From: Gammaproteobacteria bacterium
GTDB taxonomy: Bacteria; Pseudomonadota; Gammaproteobacteria; Pseudomonadales; Pseudomonadaceae
Direction of reading: 5' to 3'
DNA: 64,000 nt
NCBI GenBank assembly: GCA_018826895.1
Contig: JAHJYA010000117.1
Span: forward strand, 1 to 64,000
Below the pieces are notes generated by a model. The model ran no database searches. It was given only the letters and a program-made list of their open reading frames with translations, and had not been told where the DNA came from. A program made the position numbers and the translations under genes. Below, piece by piece: positions 17,800-27,199 of this stretch (position 1 is its first letter; the number at the start of each line of letters is the position of its first letter).

Positions 17800-18357
17800 A
17801 TGGGTAGCAAGTGGCAGGTACAACAGGCGGCGCAGGTGGTCAGCCAGGGCGGTGTGATCGCCTACCCGACCGAGGCGGTTTGGGGCTTGGGCTGTGATCC
17901 TTGGGATGTGCTGGCGGTCGAGCGCCTACTGGCCCTCAAGGATCGGCCCGTGCACAAGGGCTTGATTCTTGTCGCTGGCGCTATGGAGCAGTTCGATTTC
18001 TTGCTCAATGACTTGCCGGATATCTGGCAACAGCGCCTGGCCAGCACTTGGCCGGGGCCGATCACCTGGCTGGTGCCGCATCAGGGTCGCCTGCCACAGT
18101 GGATCAGCGGCCAGCATGACAGCGTCGCGCTGCGGGTCAGCAATCACCCACTGATTTGCGCCCTCACCGCCCTGACCGGCCCGCTGGTGTCCACCTCGGC
18201 GAACCCGGCCGGGCGGCCTTCGGCGCGTAGCCGCCTGCGCGTGCAGCAGTATTTCGGCGACAGCCTGGACGGCGTGCTGGGTGGCGCCTTGGGCGGGCGC
18301 CGCAACCCCAGCCTGATCCGTGATCTGCGCACCGGCGATGTGGTGCGGCCGTCCTGA
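17800..18357 (+). CDS. tsaC: Threonylcarbamoyl-AMP synthase TsaC (YrdC/Sua5)
   Basis: A 185-residue YrdC-fold enzyme that makes threonylcarbamoyl-AMP from threonine, bicarbonate and ATP for t6A37 of ANN-decoding tRNAs. Motifs seen are [40 protein letters not shown] and the substrate-binding [12 protein letters not shown]. It is the short YrdC form without the Sua5 C-terminal domain. A CGGAG ribosome site precedes the ATG. It is downstream of dprA and convergent with qor. Confidence 0.94.
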   Translation: MGSKWQVQQAAQVVSQGGVIAYPTEAVWGLGCDPWDVLAVERLLALKDRPVHKGLILVAGAMEQFDFLLNDLPDIWQQRLASTWPGPITWLVPHQGRLPQWISGQHDSVALRVSNHPLICALTALTGPLVSTSANPAGRPSARSRLRVQQYFGDSLDGVLGGALGGRRNPSLIRDLRTGDVVRPS

Positions 18358-18401
18358 GTGGTCGCGCGACTTTATCGATGCGTCCGTGCGCACCTAGCCC
18401 C

Positions 18402-18418
18402 GGTGCGCGCGGCGCACC
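18402..18418. repeat. Small GC hairpin between convergent tsaC and qor
   Basis: GGTGCGC and GCGCACC form a 7-bp stem with a 3-base loop, next to the word CCCTACGG that ends another Pseudomonas repeat type. It is probably a REP remnant or a weak bidirectional terminator. Confidence 0.4.
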
Positions 18419-18424
18419 CTACGG

Positions 18425-19402
18425 TTACGGCAGCAAGATGGTCGAGCCGGTGGTTTGCCGGGCGCTGAGGGCGATTTGCGCCGCCGCTGCGTCCTGTAAC
18501 GCGTAGCGGTTGCTGATCTCCACCTGCAGCGCACCGCTGGCGATCATGCCGAACAGCTCGTCGGCCATCGCCTGCAGGCGCGCCGGGGTGTTGGCGTAAC
18601 CGGCCAGCGTTGGGCGAGTGACATACAGCGAGCCCTTCTGCGCCAGGATGCCCAGGTTGACCCCGCTGACCGCCCCCGAGGCATTGCCGAAGCTGACCAG
18701 CAGGCCGCGCGGGGCGACGCAGTCCAGCGAGGTTTCCCAGGTGTCCTTGCCGACCCCGTCGTAGACCACCGGGCACTTGGCGCCATCGGTCAGTTCCAGC
18801 ACGCGCTGGGCGACGTTCTCGTGGCTGTAGTCGATGGTCGCCCAGGCGCCCTGAGCCATCGCGCGCTCGGCTTTTTCCGCCGAGCTGACCGTGCCGATCA
18901 GGTTGACGCCCAGGGCCTTGGCCCACTGGCAGGCGAACGAGCCAACGCCACCGGCGGCCGCGTGGAACAGAATGGTCTCACCGCCCTTGAGCTCATAGGT
19001 CTGGCGCAGCAGGTACTGCACGGTCAGGCCCTTGAGCATCACCGCTGCAGCCTGCTCGAAGCTGATCGTCTGCGGCAGGTGCACCAGCTTGTCGGCCGGC
19101 AGCACATGCAGCTCGCTGTAGGCACCGAGCGGCCCGGTGGCGTAGGCCACGCGGTCGCCCACGGCAAAGCCTTCGACCGCACTGCCGACGGCTTCAACCA
19201 CGCCGGCGCCTTCGGTGCCCAGGCTCGAGGGCAGTGCTGGCGGGGTGTACAGCCCGCTGCGGAAATAGGTGTCGATAAAGTTCAGGCCGATGGCCTTGTT
19301 CTGCACCCGAACCTCATGGGGACCGGGGGCGGCGGGCTGATAGTCGCTGTATTCGAGGACTTCGGGGCCGCCGTGGCTACCGAATTGAATGCGCTTGGCC
19401 AT
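18425..19402 (-). CDS. qor: NADPH:quinone oxidoreductase, Qor type
   Basis: A 325-residue zinc-free medium-chain reductase that reduces quinones with NADPH. The N-terminal GroES-like domain has SGLYTPPALPSSLGTEGAGVVEAVG, and the Rossmann domain has AAAGGVGSFACQWAKALG. Catalytic zinc ligands of alcohol dehydrogenases are missing, as expected for this branch. A GGAG ribosome site precedes the start. It stands between convergent tsaC and divergent hemF, as in other pseudomonads. Confidence 0.93.
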   Translation of the reverse strand: MAKRIQFGSHGGPEVLEYSDYQPAAPGPHEVRVQNKAIGLNFIDTYFRSGLYTPPALPSSLGTEGAGVVEAVGSAVEGFAVGDRVAYATGPLGAYSELHVLPADKLVHLPQTISFEQAAAVMLKGLTVQYLLRQTYELKGGETILFHAAAGGVGSFACQWAKALGVNLIGTVSSAEKAERAMAQGAWATIDYSHENVAQRVLELTDGAKCPVVYDGVGKDTWETSLDCVAPRGLLVSFGNASGAVSGVNLGILAQKGSLYVTRPTLAGYANTPARLQAMADELFGMIASGALQVEISNRYALQDAAAAQIALSARQTTGSTILLP

Positions 19403-19567
19403 ATCAGGCTCCTGTGTGCGTAGGTGGGCCGTCGATAATGCGGGCTAATGCGCCGTCATGCACCTGCTGTGTCGCCAGGATGGGTCCCGGCGCGTGCCAC
19501 GGATGCTATGCTTGCCGCCGTTTTCGCCGCGCCGCATCCCGCGCTGCGCGGCCTCAGCCGTCTCTAA

Positions 19568-20485
<918 letters not shown>

Positions 20486-20502
20486 CCGCGCCGTTACTTG
20501 GT

Positions 20503-20591
20503 GTAGGAGCCGCGCCCCGCGGCGAATGGCGGTCGCGCTGCAGATGGTGTGCATGGCTGCAATCGCTTTCGCCCCGAGGCGGGGCTCCTAC
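20503..20591. repeat. REPIN between hemF and aroE
   Basis: GTAGGAGCCGCGCCCCGCGG and an inverted partner ending CGGGGCTCCTAC lie at either end of an 89-base unit. This is the GTAGGAGC family, in the GC-rich subtype. It lies between two housekeeping genes. Confidence 0.82.
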
Positions 20592-20640
20592 GGAGTAGCG
20601 GCATAAGAGCCATAGGTTTTTAACTCTCACAGGACTTTCC

Positions 20641-21462
20641 ATGGACCGCTACTGTGTCTTCGGCAACCCCATCGGCCACAGCAAGTCGCCGCTGATTCAC
20701 CGCCTGTTTGCCGAGCAGACTGGCCAGACGCTCAGCTACGAGGCCCTGCTGGCGCCGCTGGAGGATTTCAGTGGGTGTGCCCGGGCTTTCTTTGCCGAGG
20801 GCCTGGGCGCCAACGTCACCGTGCCGTTCAAGGAAGAAGCCTTTCGCCTGGCCGACACGCTCAGTGAGCGCGGGCGTCGCGCCGGAGCGGTGAACACCCT
20901 CAAGCGTCTGGATGACGGACGCCTACTGGGCGACAACACCGACGGCGCCGGCCTGGTGCGTGATCTGCGAGTCAATGCCGGGGTCGAGCTGCGCGGCCTG
21001 CGCATCCTCCTGCTGGGTGCTGGTGGCGCCGCGCGCGGGGCGCTGGAGCCGCTGCTGGCCGAGCAGCCTGCCTGCCTGGTAATCGCCAACCGGACGGTGG
21101 CAAAAGCCGAGCAACTGGCCGGTGAATTCGCCGACCTCGGCCCAGTGGTGGCCAGCGGTTTCGACTGGATCGACGCGCCGGTGGACCTGATCATCAACGC
21201 CACCGCGGCCAGCCTGGCCGGCGAACTGCCGCCGTTGGCGCCGAGCCTGATCGCGCCGGGGCAGACGCTGTGCTACGACATGATGTACGCCAAGACGCCG
21301 ACCGCGTTCAACCGCTGGGCCGCCGCGCACGACGCTGCGCGCACCCTCGACGGCCTGGGCATGTTGGTCGAGCAGGCGGCCGAGGCCTTTTACCTGTGGC
21401 GCGGCGTGCGCCCCGACAGCGCGCCGGTGCTGGCCGAGTTGCGCCGGCAACTGGCTGCCTGA
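20641..21462 (+). CDS. aroE: Shikimate dehydrogenase AroE
   Basis: A 273-residue NADPH-dependent enzyme converting 3-dehydroshikimate to shikimate. The substrate domain has [14 protein letters not shown], with serines that bind shikimate, and [11 protein letters not shown] with the catalytic lysine. [10 protein letters not shown] carries the catalytic aspartate, and the nucleotide domain has [12 protein letters not shown] and [12 protein letters not shown]. Length is normal. It follows hemF after a REPIN, and an AGGAC stretch precedes the ATG. Confidence 0.96.
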   Translation: MDRYCVFGNPIGHSKSPLIHRLFAEQTGQTLSYEALLAPLEDFSGCARAFFAEGLGANVTVPFKEEAFRLADTLSERGRRAGAVNTLKRLDDGRLLGDNTDGAGLVRDLRVNAGVELRGLRILLLGAGGAARGALEPLLAEQPACLVIANRTVAKAEQLAGEFADLGPVVASGFDWIDAPVDLIINATAASLAGELPPLAPSLIAPGQTLCYDMMYAKTPTAFNRWAAAHDAARTLDGLGMLVEQAAEAFYLWRGVRPDSAPVLAELRRQLAA

Positions 21463-21543
21463 CTTACCGATGAATCCCCCAGGGCTTCAGCCGCTGGTCC
21501 TGGCGGGTGTTTCTGGGTGGCTATGTCCTGCAGCAGCACTCCC

Positions 21544-21629
21544 GTAGGAGCGCCGCCCCGGCGCGAAGCTATTGGGCTTTCTGCAGTACCGCGTTATGGC
21601 CGCTATTCGCCGCGAGGCGCGGCTCCGAC
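21544..21629. repeat. REPIN downstream of aroE
   Basis: GTAGGAGCGCCGCCCCGGCG pairs with an inverted, partly diverged copy (CGCGAGGCGCGGCTCCGAC). The GCGCGAAGCTATTGGGC tail matches repeats at 62254-62370. It marks the edge of the accessory insert that follows aroE. Confidence 0.78.
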
Positions 21630-21686
21630 GAGAAGCAATGACGCCGTGCAATACAGCCCTGGGACATAGCCTTCTGGATTCTCCAG

Positions 21687-22058
21687 TCAGCGTCGCCGGA
21701 AGATCATGCCGCCATGGTGCAGCGTATTCTGGTCAACGAATTCGCCGTCGGCGGTAAAGCCTGTGTCGTCCCAATAGTCGATGTGACGCTCTGTCACCTC
21801 GTAGCGCCCTTGATAGGCGCTCTCCCGACTGCCGCGTGCTTCATCGTAGCGGCCGTTGGGCAGGAGGTTGTGGCGGATGTTGCCATCATCGGTAACCCAC
21901 ATGCCTACGTAGGGATGCGGGTGTGCGGCGTTCTTCATGGGCTGCTCTTTGGCTTCATCGCGTGTGGTGGTTTGGTTCGAGCCCAGCGCCAGGGTTGGGC
22001 TCAGTAAGTAAAGTGCCGTCACCATCAGGACACTTATCGTGGTTGATCGATAGCTCAT
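21687..22058 (-). CDS. Exported Atu4866-domain protein
   Basis: A 123-residue protein with a signal peptide (MSYRSTTISVLMVTALYLLS, cleavage near ALG). The mature part contains PYVGMWVTDDGNIRHNLLPNGRYDEARG and AYQGRYEVTERHIDYWDDTGFTADGEF, given as two blocks. These match the Atu4866 family (a small beta-barrel resembling lipocalin-like folds; function unknown). It is the first of three small exported proteins on this strand, opposite an AraC regulator. Members of this family often sit beside AraC regulators and NTF2-like proteins. Confidence 0.75.
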   Translation of the reverse strand: MSYRSTTISVLMVTALYLLSPTLALGSNQTTTRDEAKEQPMKNAAHPHPYVGMWVTDDGNIRHNLLPNGRYDEARGSRESAYQGRYEVTERHIDYWDDTGFTADGEFVDQNTLHHGGMIFRRR

Positions 22059-22129
22059 GGTGCTCTCCGGCCACTGATTGGCCTCACTTGGCTGTGTCGC
22101 TGGTATCTACAGGCTCAACTTCGGGGTGA

Positions 22130-22654
22130 TCACTGCTGCGCAGGTGCTGGGATGCGCTGCAATACATCATCGTAGGGCGCCAGATCGAGAAAGGCGGTGA
22201 CCTCTACGGCCTTGCCGTTTTGCATGTGAAAAATCCAGACATAGCTGTTGGCGTAGGCCTGGCCGTCGCGTGCCACACCGGCGCCATCCCAATTGATGAT
22301 CACATGATCGCCATCCGCCCATACCTGCTTGCTGACGGGTCTTACTGGGCTGGATAAGCGCGATATGAATGGCCGGACGGCCTGCTCGACGAATGCTTCG
22401 AGGCCTCGGTAGACACCGGCACTGGGGCTGGAGCCTTTGATTGTCCAGATCACATCCGGCATCAGCACGTCACTGAAAAAAGTTGTTCCTCCGGCCGCCC
22501 AGCGATCGAACGCCTCAGTGACGATCTGCTTGTTGCGGGCCTCGACATCGGATTTTTCAGCGGCATTGGCCATGCCAAACAATAGGCCGGAGCTAATGAG
22601 TATCGCGAACGTCAGAATGGCTGAGCGGGTGCTACGGAAAGTTATCGAGCGCAT
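22130..22654 (-). CDS. Exported NTF2/SnoaL-like protein
   Basis: A 174-residue protein with a signal peptide (TRSAILTFAILISSGLLFGM, cleavage near NAA) and a SnoaL-like NTF2 fold. Typical elements are VTEAFDRWAAGGTTFFSDVLMPDVIW, GVYRGLEAFVEQAVRPF, VWADGDHVIINWDGAG, and NSYVWIFHMQNGKAVEVTAFLD. Members range from ketosteroid isomerase-like enzymes to binding proteins; the substrate is unknown. It is likely periplasmic. It lies 37 bases after the next NTF2-like gene and 71 bases before the Atu4866 gene, so the three are probably one operon. Confidence 0.75.
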   Translation of the reverse strand: MRSITFRSTRSAILTFAILISSGLLFGMANAAEKSDVEARNKQIVTEAFDRWAAGGTTFFSDVLMPDVIWTIKGSSPSAGVYRGLEAFVEQAVRPFISRLSSPVRPVSKQVWADGDHVIINWDGAGVARDGQAYANSYVWIFHMQNGKAVEVTAFLDLAPYDDVLQRIPAPAQQ

Positions 22655-22691
22655 GGTAAGTACTCCTTGAATCTAGATGTTTACAGGGGGG

Positions 22692-23249
22692 TTAGCCTGG
22701 GATGAGCGAGTCGATTTCATCTTGGGTGATGCGCCTTGTGGAGTTGTGCTCTCGCACGATCTTCCACTCCCGTTCAGTGCACTGCCAGACCAGGGAGGAG
22801 CGCGTTCGGATGCCTGTAATTGCCCCATCCGCCGCCTCCAGGCGTGCAGCGAACTCCAGGGTTGAGGTGGCGAGGCCGCTGCCGATAATGGCGTTCGGAG
22901 CGTCTATTATTCGGTGCCTGGCAGACCTCATAGCGGTAAAGGGCGCCGTCCAAAAGGCGCCATATTCGTCGGCGCTGCGCGCTACTCGGTATTGCGGATC
23001 AAAATCGTCATAGAGCAGCACATCGGGCGATGTGAGGTTGTAGAACTTGCCGAGTTTGCTGCGAAAATCGAAAGGGCCATCCCCCGGATGCTTTTCCCAG
23101 CCGACCAGGATCCATTCGCTGTGCAGCTCGGTAATCTGGCCAGGTCCAGTCATTGGGCATGCCGCAGCGTCTGCAGCCACTGCGATATTCATCAGTGCAT
23201 GGGTGCCGATGAGCAACAAGATGCCGGTCAGTCGGTTAGCTAGGGTCAT
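22692..23249 (-). CDS. Exported NTF2-like protein, SgcJ/YybH type
   Basis: A 185-residue protein with a signal peptide (ANRLTGILLLIGTHALMNIAVAA) and a region like the YybH/SgcJ NTF2-fold family. It has KFYNLTSPDVLLYDDFDPQYRVARSADEY near the middle and SSLVWQCTEREWKIVREHNSTRR at the end, the usual hydrophobic barrel followed by a final Trp-Arg-His strand. Likely periplasmic. It is the promoter-proximal gene of the three on this strand, facing the AraC regulator across 336 bases. Function unknown. Confidence 0.7.
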   Translation of the reverse strand: MTLANRLTGILLLIGTHALMNIAVAADAAACPMTGPGQITELHSEWILVGWEKHPGDGPFDFRSKLGKFYNLTSPDVLLYDDFDPQYRVARSADEYGAFWTAPFTAMRSARHRIIDAPNAIIGSGLATSTLEFAARLEAADGAITGIRTRSSLVWQCTEREWKIVREHNSTRRITQDEIDSLIPG

Positions 23250-23585
23250 ATCACTGTCCTGTCGTTTGTCAGAGCCGAAGTTGCAGCGGGAGACGGCCAG
23301 GCGAACGGAAGCGATCTACTGGGCGTGCGCTGCGTTACGGCGTGCTTTGGTAGCATCACGTTGCGATCAGCCAGGTAAGTGCATGCCCGATCGTCTGGTG
23401 AGCCGCTTATAGCCGCAGCCTGAGGAACTCGACATGATGGATGTGATCACAGCGCCAGAGCCTCAAGCTGTGAGGTGAGTCTGCCTTCGCAGCCTCGCTC
23501 GTCCATAGCTGAATCGTCCTGATTTCTTGCACAATCATCCGGTCAGTGTGGCGGTGAATCGCACACGGCCGCAGAAGGAGAAGGC
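23250..23585. other. 336-base divergent intergenic region
   Basis: This gene-free stretch separates the exported-protein operon from the AraC gene. I see a short dyad CCTCA-AGCTG-TGAGG near 23460, a GATGTGATCAC palindromic word near 23440, and a strong AAGGAGAAGG ribosome site for the AraC gene. A candidate TTGCAC -35 lies near 23527. No RNA gene, terminator or repeat element is evident. Confidence 0.5.
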
Positions 23586-24485
23586 ATGAGTCCTCTGGAA
23601 AAGCTGATCGACATCATGAGTCGCCATGTCCCCGGTGACGGCTTACATCGAACCTCGATTCCTGGCGTTAGCCTGGCCTGTTCATCTACCCCTACGATGC
23701 CAATGCCTGTCGTCTATGAGCCGACCCTTTGCCTCATCGCCCAGGGCCGTAAGCAGGTCATGCTGGGCACTACGGCCTACGTCTATGACGCAACCAAGTA
23801 CCTGGTTGCGTCCGTCGATTTACCGGTGATGGGGTCGGTTATCGAGGCGAGCCAGACTGCTCCCTATCTGAGCTTGGTGCTCGATCTGGATATGGCCGTA
23901 TTGGGTGACCTGGCCCTGCGTTATCCCGCCCAGGACGACAATGACGCTATGCCTGCCGCGGGTATTACGCTCAATGAAACCAGCCCCGAGCTACTGGATG
24001 CGGCGGTTCGGCTCGTCAGCCTGCTGGATACGCCAGAGGATGTCGGCGCGCTGGCTCCGCTGGTGGAGCGGGAGATTTTCTACCGGCTTCTGAGCGGAAG
24101 CTGCAATGGCATGATCCGACAGCTGGCAAAGGCCGACAGCCGCCTGAGCCAGATCGCCAAGGCCATTGTCTGGTTACGCAGTCATTACAGCGAACCCTGC
24201 AGGATCGAAGACATTGCCGATATTGCGGGTATGAGCCGTTCGACTTTCCATACGCACTTCAAGGCGGTGACCTCAATGAGCCCGCTGGAATTTCGGAGTC
24301 AGTTGCGGTTGCAGGAAGCGCGACGGCTAATGGTTAGCGAAGCAGTTGATGCAGCAGGCGCCGGCTTCCGGGTGGGGTACGAAAGCCCTTCGCAATTCAG
24401 CCGGCATTATGCGCGTCTGTTTGGTTTGCCCCCGGCGAGGGATGCCGGGCGGTTGCGCCGTGCAGTCGAGTGTTCCACAGAGTGA
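23586..24485 (+). CDS. AraC family regulator with AraC_N domain
   Basis: A 299-residue regulator. Residues about 20-180 form the AraC_N (AraC-type arabinose-binding/CmrA-like) sensor, with VVYEPTLCLIAQGRKQVMLG and YDATKYLVASVDLPVMG, typical of regulators that respond to small metabolites. The C-terminal double helix-turn-helix has IEDIADIAGMSRSTFHTHFKAVTSMSPLEF and AGFRVGYESPSQFSRHYARLFG, written as two blocks. It is divergent from three exported NTF2-like/Atu4866 genes and is the obvious candidate regulator for them. The ligand is unknown. Confidence 0.85.
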   Translation: MSPLEKLIDIMSRHVPGDGLHRTSIPGVSLACSSTPTMPMPVVYEPTLCLIAQGRKQVMLGTTAYVYDATKYLVASVDLPVMGSVIEASQTAPYLSLVLDLDMAVLGDLALRYPAQDDNDAMPAAGITLNETSPELLDAAVRLVSLLDTPEDVGALAPLVEREIFYRLLSGSCNGMIRQLAKADSRLSQIAKAIVWLRSHYSEPCRIEDIADIAGMSRSTFHTHFKAVTSMSPLEFRSQLRLQEARRLMVSEAVDAAGAGFRVGYESPSQFSRHYARLFGLPPARDAGRLRRAVECSTE

Positions 24486-24524
24486 TTGGGCGAGGGGCGA
24501 CGTCCGGCGGTTGACGTGCGCCTG

Positions 24525-26093
24525 TCAGTCCTCGAACCCCACCGGGCAATGCTCCGCCCCTTCGAGCTTGTGCAGCTCTTCGATCACCTGGGGGCGTGCG
24601 CGGCGTAACACCAGCTCACGCTGTTGGCCGGCGAGGCGACGCGCCTCCTGGTGCAGCATCTCCACACCGGCGTAGTCGATGAAATTGACGTGGTGCGCGT
24701 CGATGATCACCCGCTTGCCCTTGCTGCGCTGGATCAACTGCTGCAGGTAGGCGCAGGCGCCGAAGAAGATCGAGCCCTCGATGCGCAGCACCTCCTCGTC
24801 ACCGTCCTGCCAGAACTTCACCCGCGGCTGCGAGGTGCGCTTGAGGTAGAAGAACAGTGAGGCCAGCACGCCCGCATAAATCGCCGCCTGCAGCTCCAGC
24901 AACAGGGTGGCCAGCAGGGTCAGCAGCATCACCAGAAACTCCGAGCGGCTGACCCGGTAGAGCGCGCGCACGCCGTCGCTGTCGACCAGCCCCCAGCAGA
25001 TCAGCAGGATCACCGCCGCCATGCTCGGCAGCGGAATATGGGATATCAGGCTGGCGCCGACCAAGGCGAATACGGCGACCATCAGTGCGGAAAACACCCC
25101 AGCCAAGGGCGAGCGCGCACCGGCTTGCAGGTTTAGCGCCGAGCGGGTAAAGGAGCCGGCGGACAACGAGCCGGCGAACCAGGGGCCGATCAGGTTGGAC
25201 AGGCCCTGGGCGCGCACCTCCTGGTTGGCGTCGAGAAACTGCTGCGACGTACGCGCCAGCGCCCGGGCGATCGACAGGCTGGTCACCAGGCCGAGCATGC
25301 CGCAGGCGATGGCCGCCGGCAGCAGCGCGAGGATATCGCTCAAATCGAAGCTCAGAAGGGTGAACGGCGGTAGCTGCCCGGTGAAGGCGCTGACCAGCGC
25401 CACCGTGCCGAACACGCCGGGTAGCGCGAGCACCGCCAGGCTGCCGGCCGTCAGGCCCACCAGCAGCGCCGGGCCGCGGCGCCAGAGGCGGCGGCTGAGC
25501 AGGCAGACGGCCAGGGTGAAGGCAGCCAGGCCCAGGGCAGCGAGGTCGATATCGCCCAGGTGGCGACCGATCTCCAGCAGCGTGGCCAGGGCGGTGGGTT
25601 GGCTTTGCAGGTCGATGCCAAGCAGGTTCGGTACCTGGCCGAGGGCGATCACCACCGCCGCGCCCAGGGTGAAACCGAGAATCACCGACTGCGAAACGAA
25701 GTTGACCAGGGCGCCGAAGCGCAGCAGGCCGAGCAGCCACTGGAACAGCCCGGCGAGAAAAGTCAGCAGCAGCACCAGGGCGATAAAGGCCTCGCTGCCA
25801 GGCGCAGCCAGGGGGCTGACACTGGTGAATAGAACGATGGAGATGGCCGCCGTCGGCCCACCGATCAGGTGCCATGACGAGCCCCACAGGCAGGCGATGA
25901 TCACCGGCACAATGGCCGCATACAGCCCGTACTCGGCGGGCAGGCCGGCGATCAGGGCGTAGGCGATCGACTGCGGCAGCGCCAACACGGCCCCCGTCAG
26001 GCCGACCAGCAGGTCCTTGCCCAGGCTGCGACGGTTGACGTTGGGCAGCCAGCGCAGGAAGGGCAGGAGGGTCTGACGGCTGGGCAGAGGCAT
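24525..26093 (-). CDS. SulP family anion transporter with STAS domain
   Basis: A 522-residue SulP carrier. A transmembrane block of 10-14 segments spans about residues 25-410, starting with KDLLVGLTGAVLALPQSIAYALIAGLPAEYGLYAA, the SulP signature (two blocks). The cytoplasmic STAS domain occupies about 430-520 (KRVIIDAHHVNFIDYAGVEML). SulP proteins move sulfate, bicarbonate or other anions. Here the following genes handle choline sulfate, so sulfate, released by the sulfatase, is a reasonable cargo; this is inference. A weak GAGA ribosome site precedes the ATG. Confidence 0.88.
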   Translation of the reverse strand: MPLPSRQTLLPFLRWLPNVNRRSLGKDLLVGLTGAVLALPQSIAYALIAGLPAEYGLYAAIVPVIIACLWGSSWHLIGGPTAAISIVLFTSVSPLAAPGSEAFIALVLLLTFLAGLFQWLLGLLRFGALVNFVSQSVILGFTLGAAVVIALGQVPNLLGIDLQSQPTALATLLEIGRHLGDIDLAALGLAAFTLAVCLLSRRLWRRGPALLVGLTAGSLAVLALPGVFGTVALVSAFTGQLPPFTLLSFDLSDILALLPAAIACGMLGLVTSLSIARALARTSQQFLDANQEVRAQGLSNLIGPWFAGSLSAGSFTRSALNLQAGARSPLAGVFSALMVAVFALVGASLISHIPLPSMAAVILLICWGLVDSDGVRALYRVSRSEFLVMLLTLLATLLLELQAAIYAGVLASLFFYLKRTSQPRVKFWQDGDEEVLRIEGSIFFGACAYLQQLIQRSKGKRVIIDAHHVNFIDYAGVEMLHQEARRLAGQQRELVLRRARPQVIEELHKLEGAEHCPVGFED

Positions 26094-26169
26094 GCGGTCT
26101 CGCTTGGTTCAGGTGGCTACTGCCCGCGCCTTCGCCAGCGCAGCGGGTAGCATGGGCAGTGCCCCGAGG

Positions 26170-27099
26170 TTACAGCCTTGCTTTGACCGCGGCCAGGCCG
26201 TCGCCGCCATCGCGGGTTTTCACGCCCTTGAGCCAGCCGTCGAGCACTTGCGGGTTAGCCTGCAGCCAGGCCTTGATCGCCTGGTCGTTGCTCGCCTGCT
26301 TGCTCAGCACCTGGTCCATGATGGCGTTCTCCATCTCCTGGGTGAAGGTCAGGTTGGTGAGCAGCGTGCCGACGTTCGGGCACTGCGCGGCATAGCCTTT
26401 ACGGGCCAGGGTGTTGACGCTGCCGCTGTCGCCAAAGTACTTCTCGCCGCCCTTGAGATAGCGCATGTCGTACTGCACGTTCATCGGGTGCGGGGTCCAG
26501 CCGAGGAATACCACGTACTGGTCACGCTTCACCGCGCGGCCGACCTGTACCAGCATCGCCTGCTCGCTGGACTCGACCAGTTGCCAATCACCGAGGCCGA
26601 ATTCATCGCCGTCGATCATGGTCTTGATCGACTCGTTGGCTGGAGCCCCCGAGCCGATGCCATAGATCTTTTTCCCGAACTTGTCGGCATTGGCGTCCAG
26701 GTCGGCAAAGGTTTTCACCCCGGCGTCATAGGCGTAGGCCGGTACGGCCAGGGTGTACTCGGTGCCGCTGAGGTTTTGTACCAGTTGGTCGATTTCACCG
26801 CTGGTGACGAACTTGTCGTAGTTGGCCTGCTGGGCCGGCATCCAGTTACCGAGGAACACATCCACCTGGCCCTTTTGCAGGCCGGCGAAGATGATCGGCA
26901 CGGCCAGGGTCGAGGTCTGCGCCTTGTAGCCCAGGCCGTCGAGCAAAAAGCTGGCGATGCCGTTGGTCACGGCGATATCGCTCCAGCCCGGGTCGCCGAG
27001 TTTTACCGTGGCGCAGCTGGCGTCTTCGGCATGGGCCTGGAAGGCGGCGCTGGTGGCCAGGAGCAGACCGCCTGCGACGGCCGTTTTGAATGTCTTCAT
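26170..27099 (-). CDS. Choline/betaine ABC transporter substrate-binding protein
   Basis: A 309-residue periplasmic binding protein of the OpuAC/ChoX type with a signal peptide (KTFKTAVAGGLLLATSAAFQAHA). It has DPGWSDIAVTNGIASFLLDGLGY, a family hallmark, and aromatic ligand-binding residues in GNWMPAQQ and LGWTPHPMN. It should bind choline or a related trimethylammonium compound and feed an ABC importer. No permease or ATPase gene adjoins it, so it must share one encoded elsewhere. AAAGGA precedes the ATG. It lies between the choline sulfatase and SulP genes on one strand. Confidence 0.88.
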   Translation of the reverse strand: MKTFKTAVAGGLLLATSAAFQAHAEDASCATVKLGDPGWSDIAVTNGIASFLLDGLGYKAQTSTLAVPIIFAGLQKGQVDVFLGNWMPAQQANYDKFVTSGEIDQLVQNLSGTEYTLAVPAYAYDAGVKTFADLDANADKFGKKIYGIGSGAPANESIKTMIDGDEFGLGDWQLVESSEQAMLVQVGRAVKRDQYVVFLGWTPHPMNVQYDMRYLKGGEKYFGDSGSVNTLARKGYAAQCPNVGTLLTNLTFTQEMENAIMDQVLSKQASNDQAIKAWLQANPQVLDGWLKGVKTRDGGDGLAAVKARL

Positions 27100-27199
27100 G
27101 CCTAGTTCCTTTTAGAGTTTATTAGTCTGGCAGGCTATGCGACGCAGGTTAGCGCGCCAGGTTCCCGCGGTTTGCCGCCGGGTCACCGGGCGCGCGACG

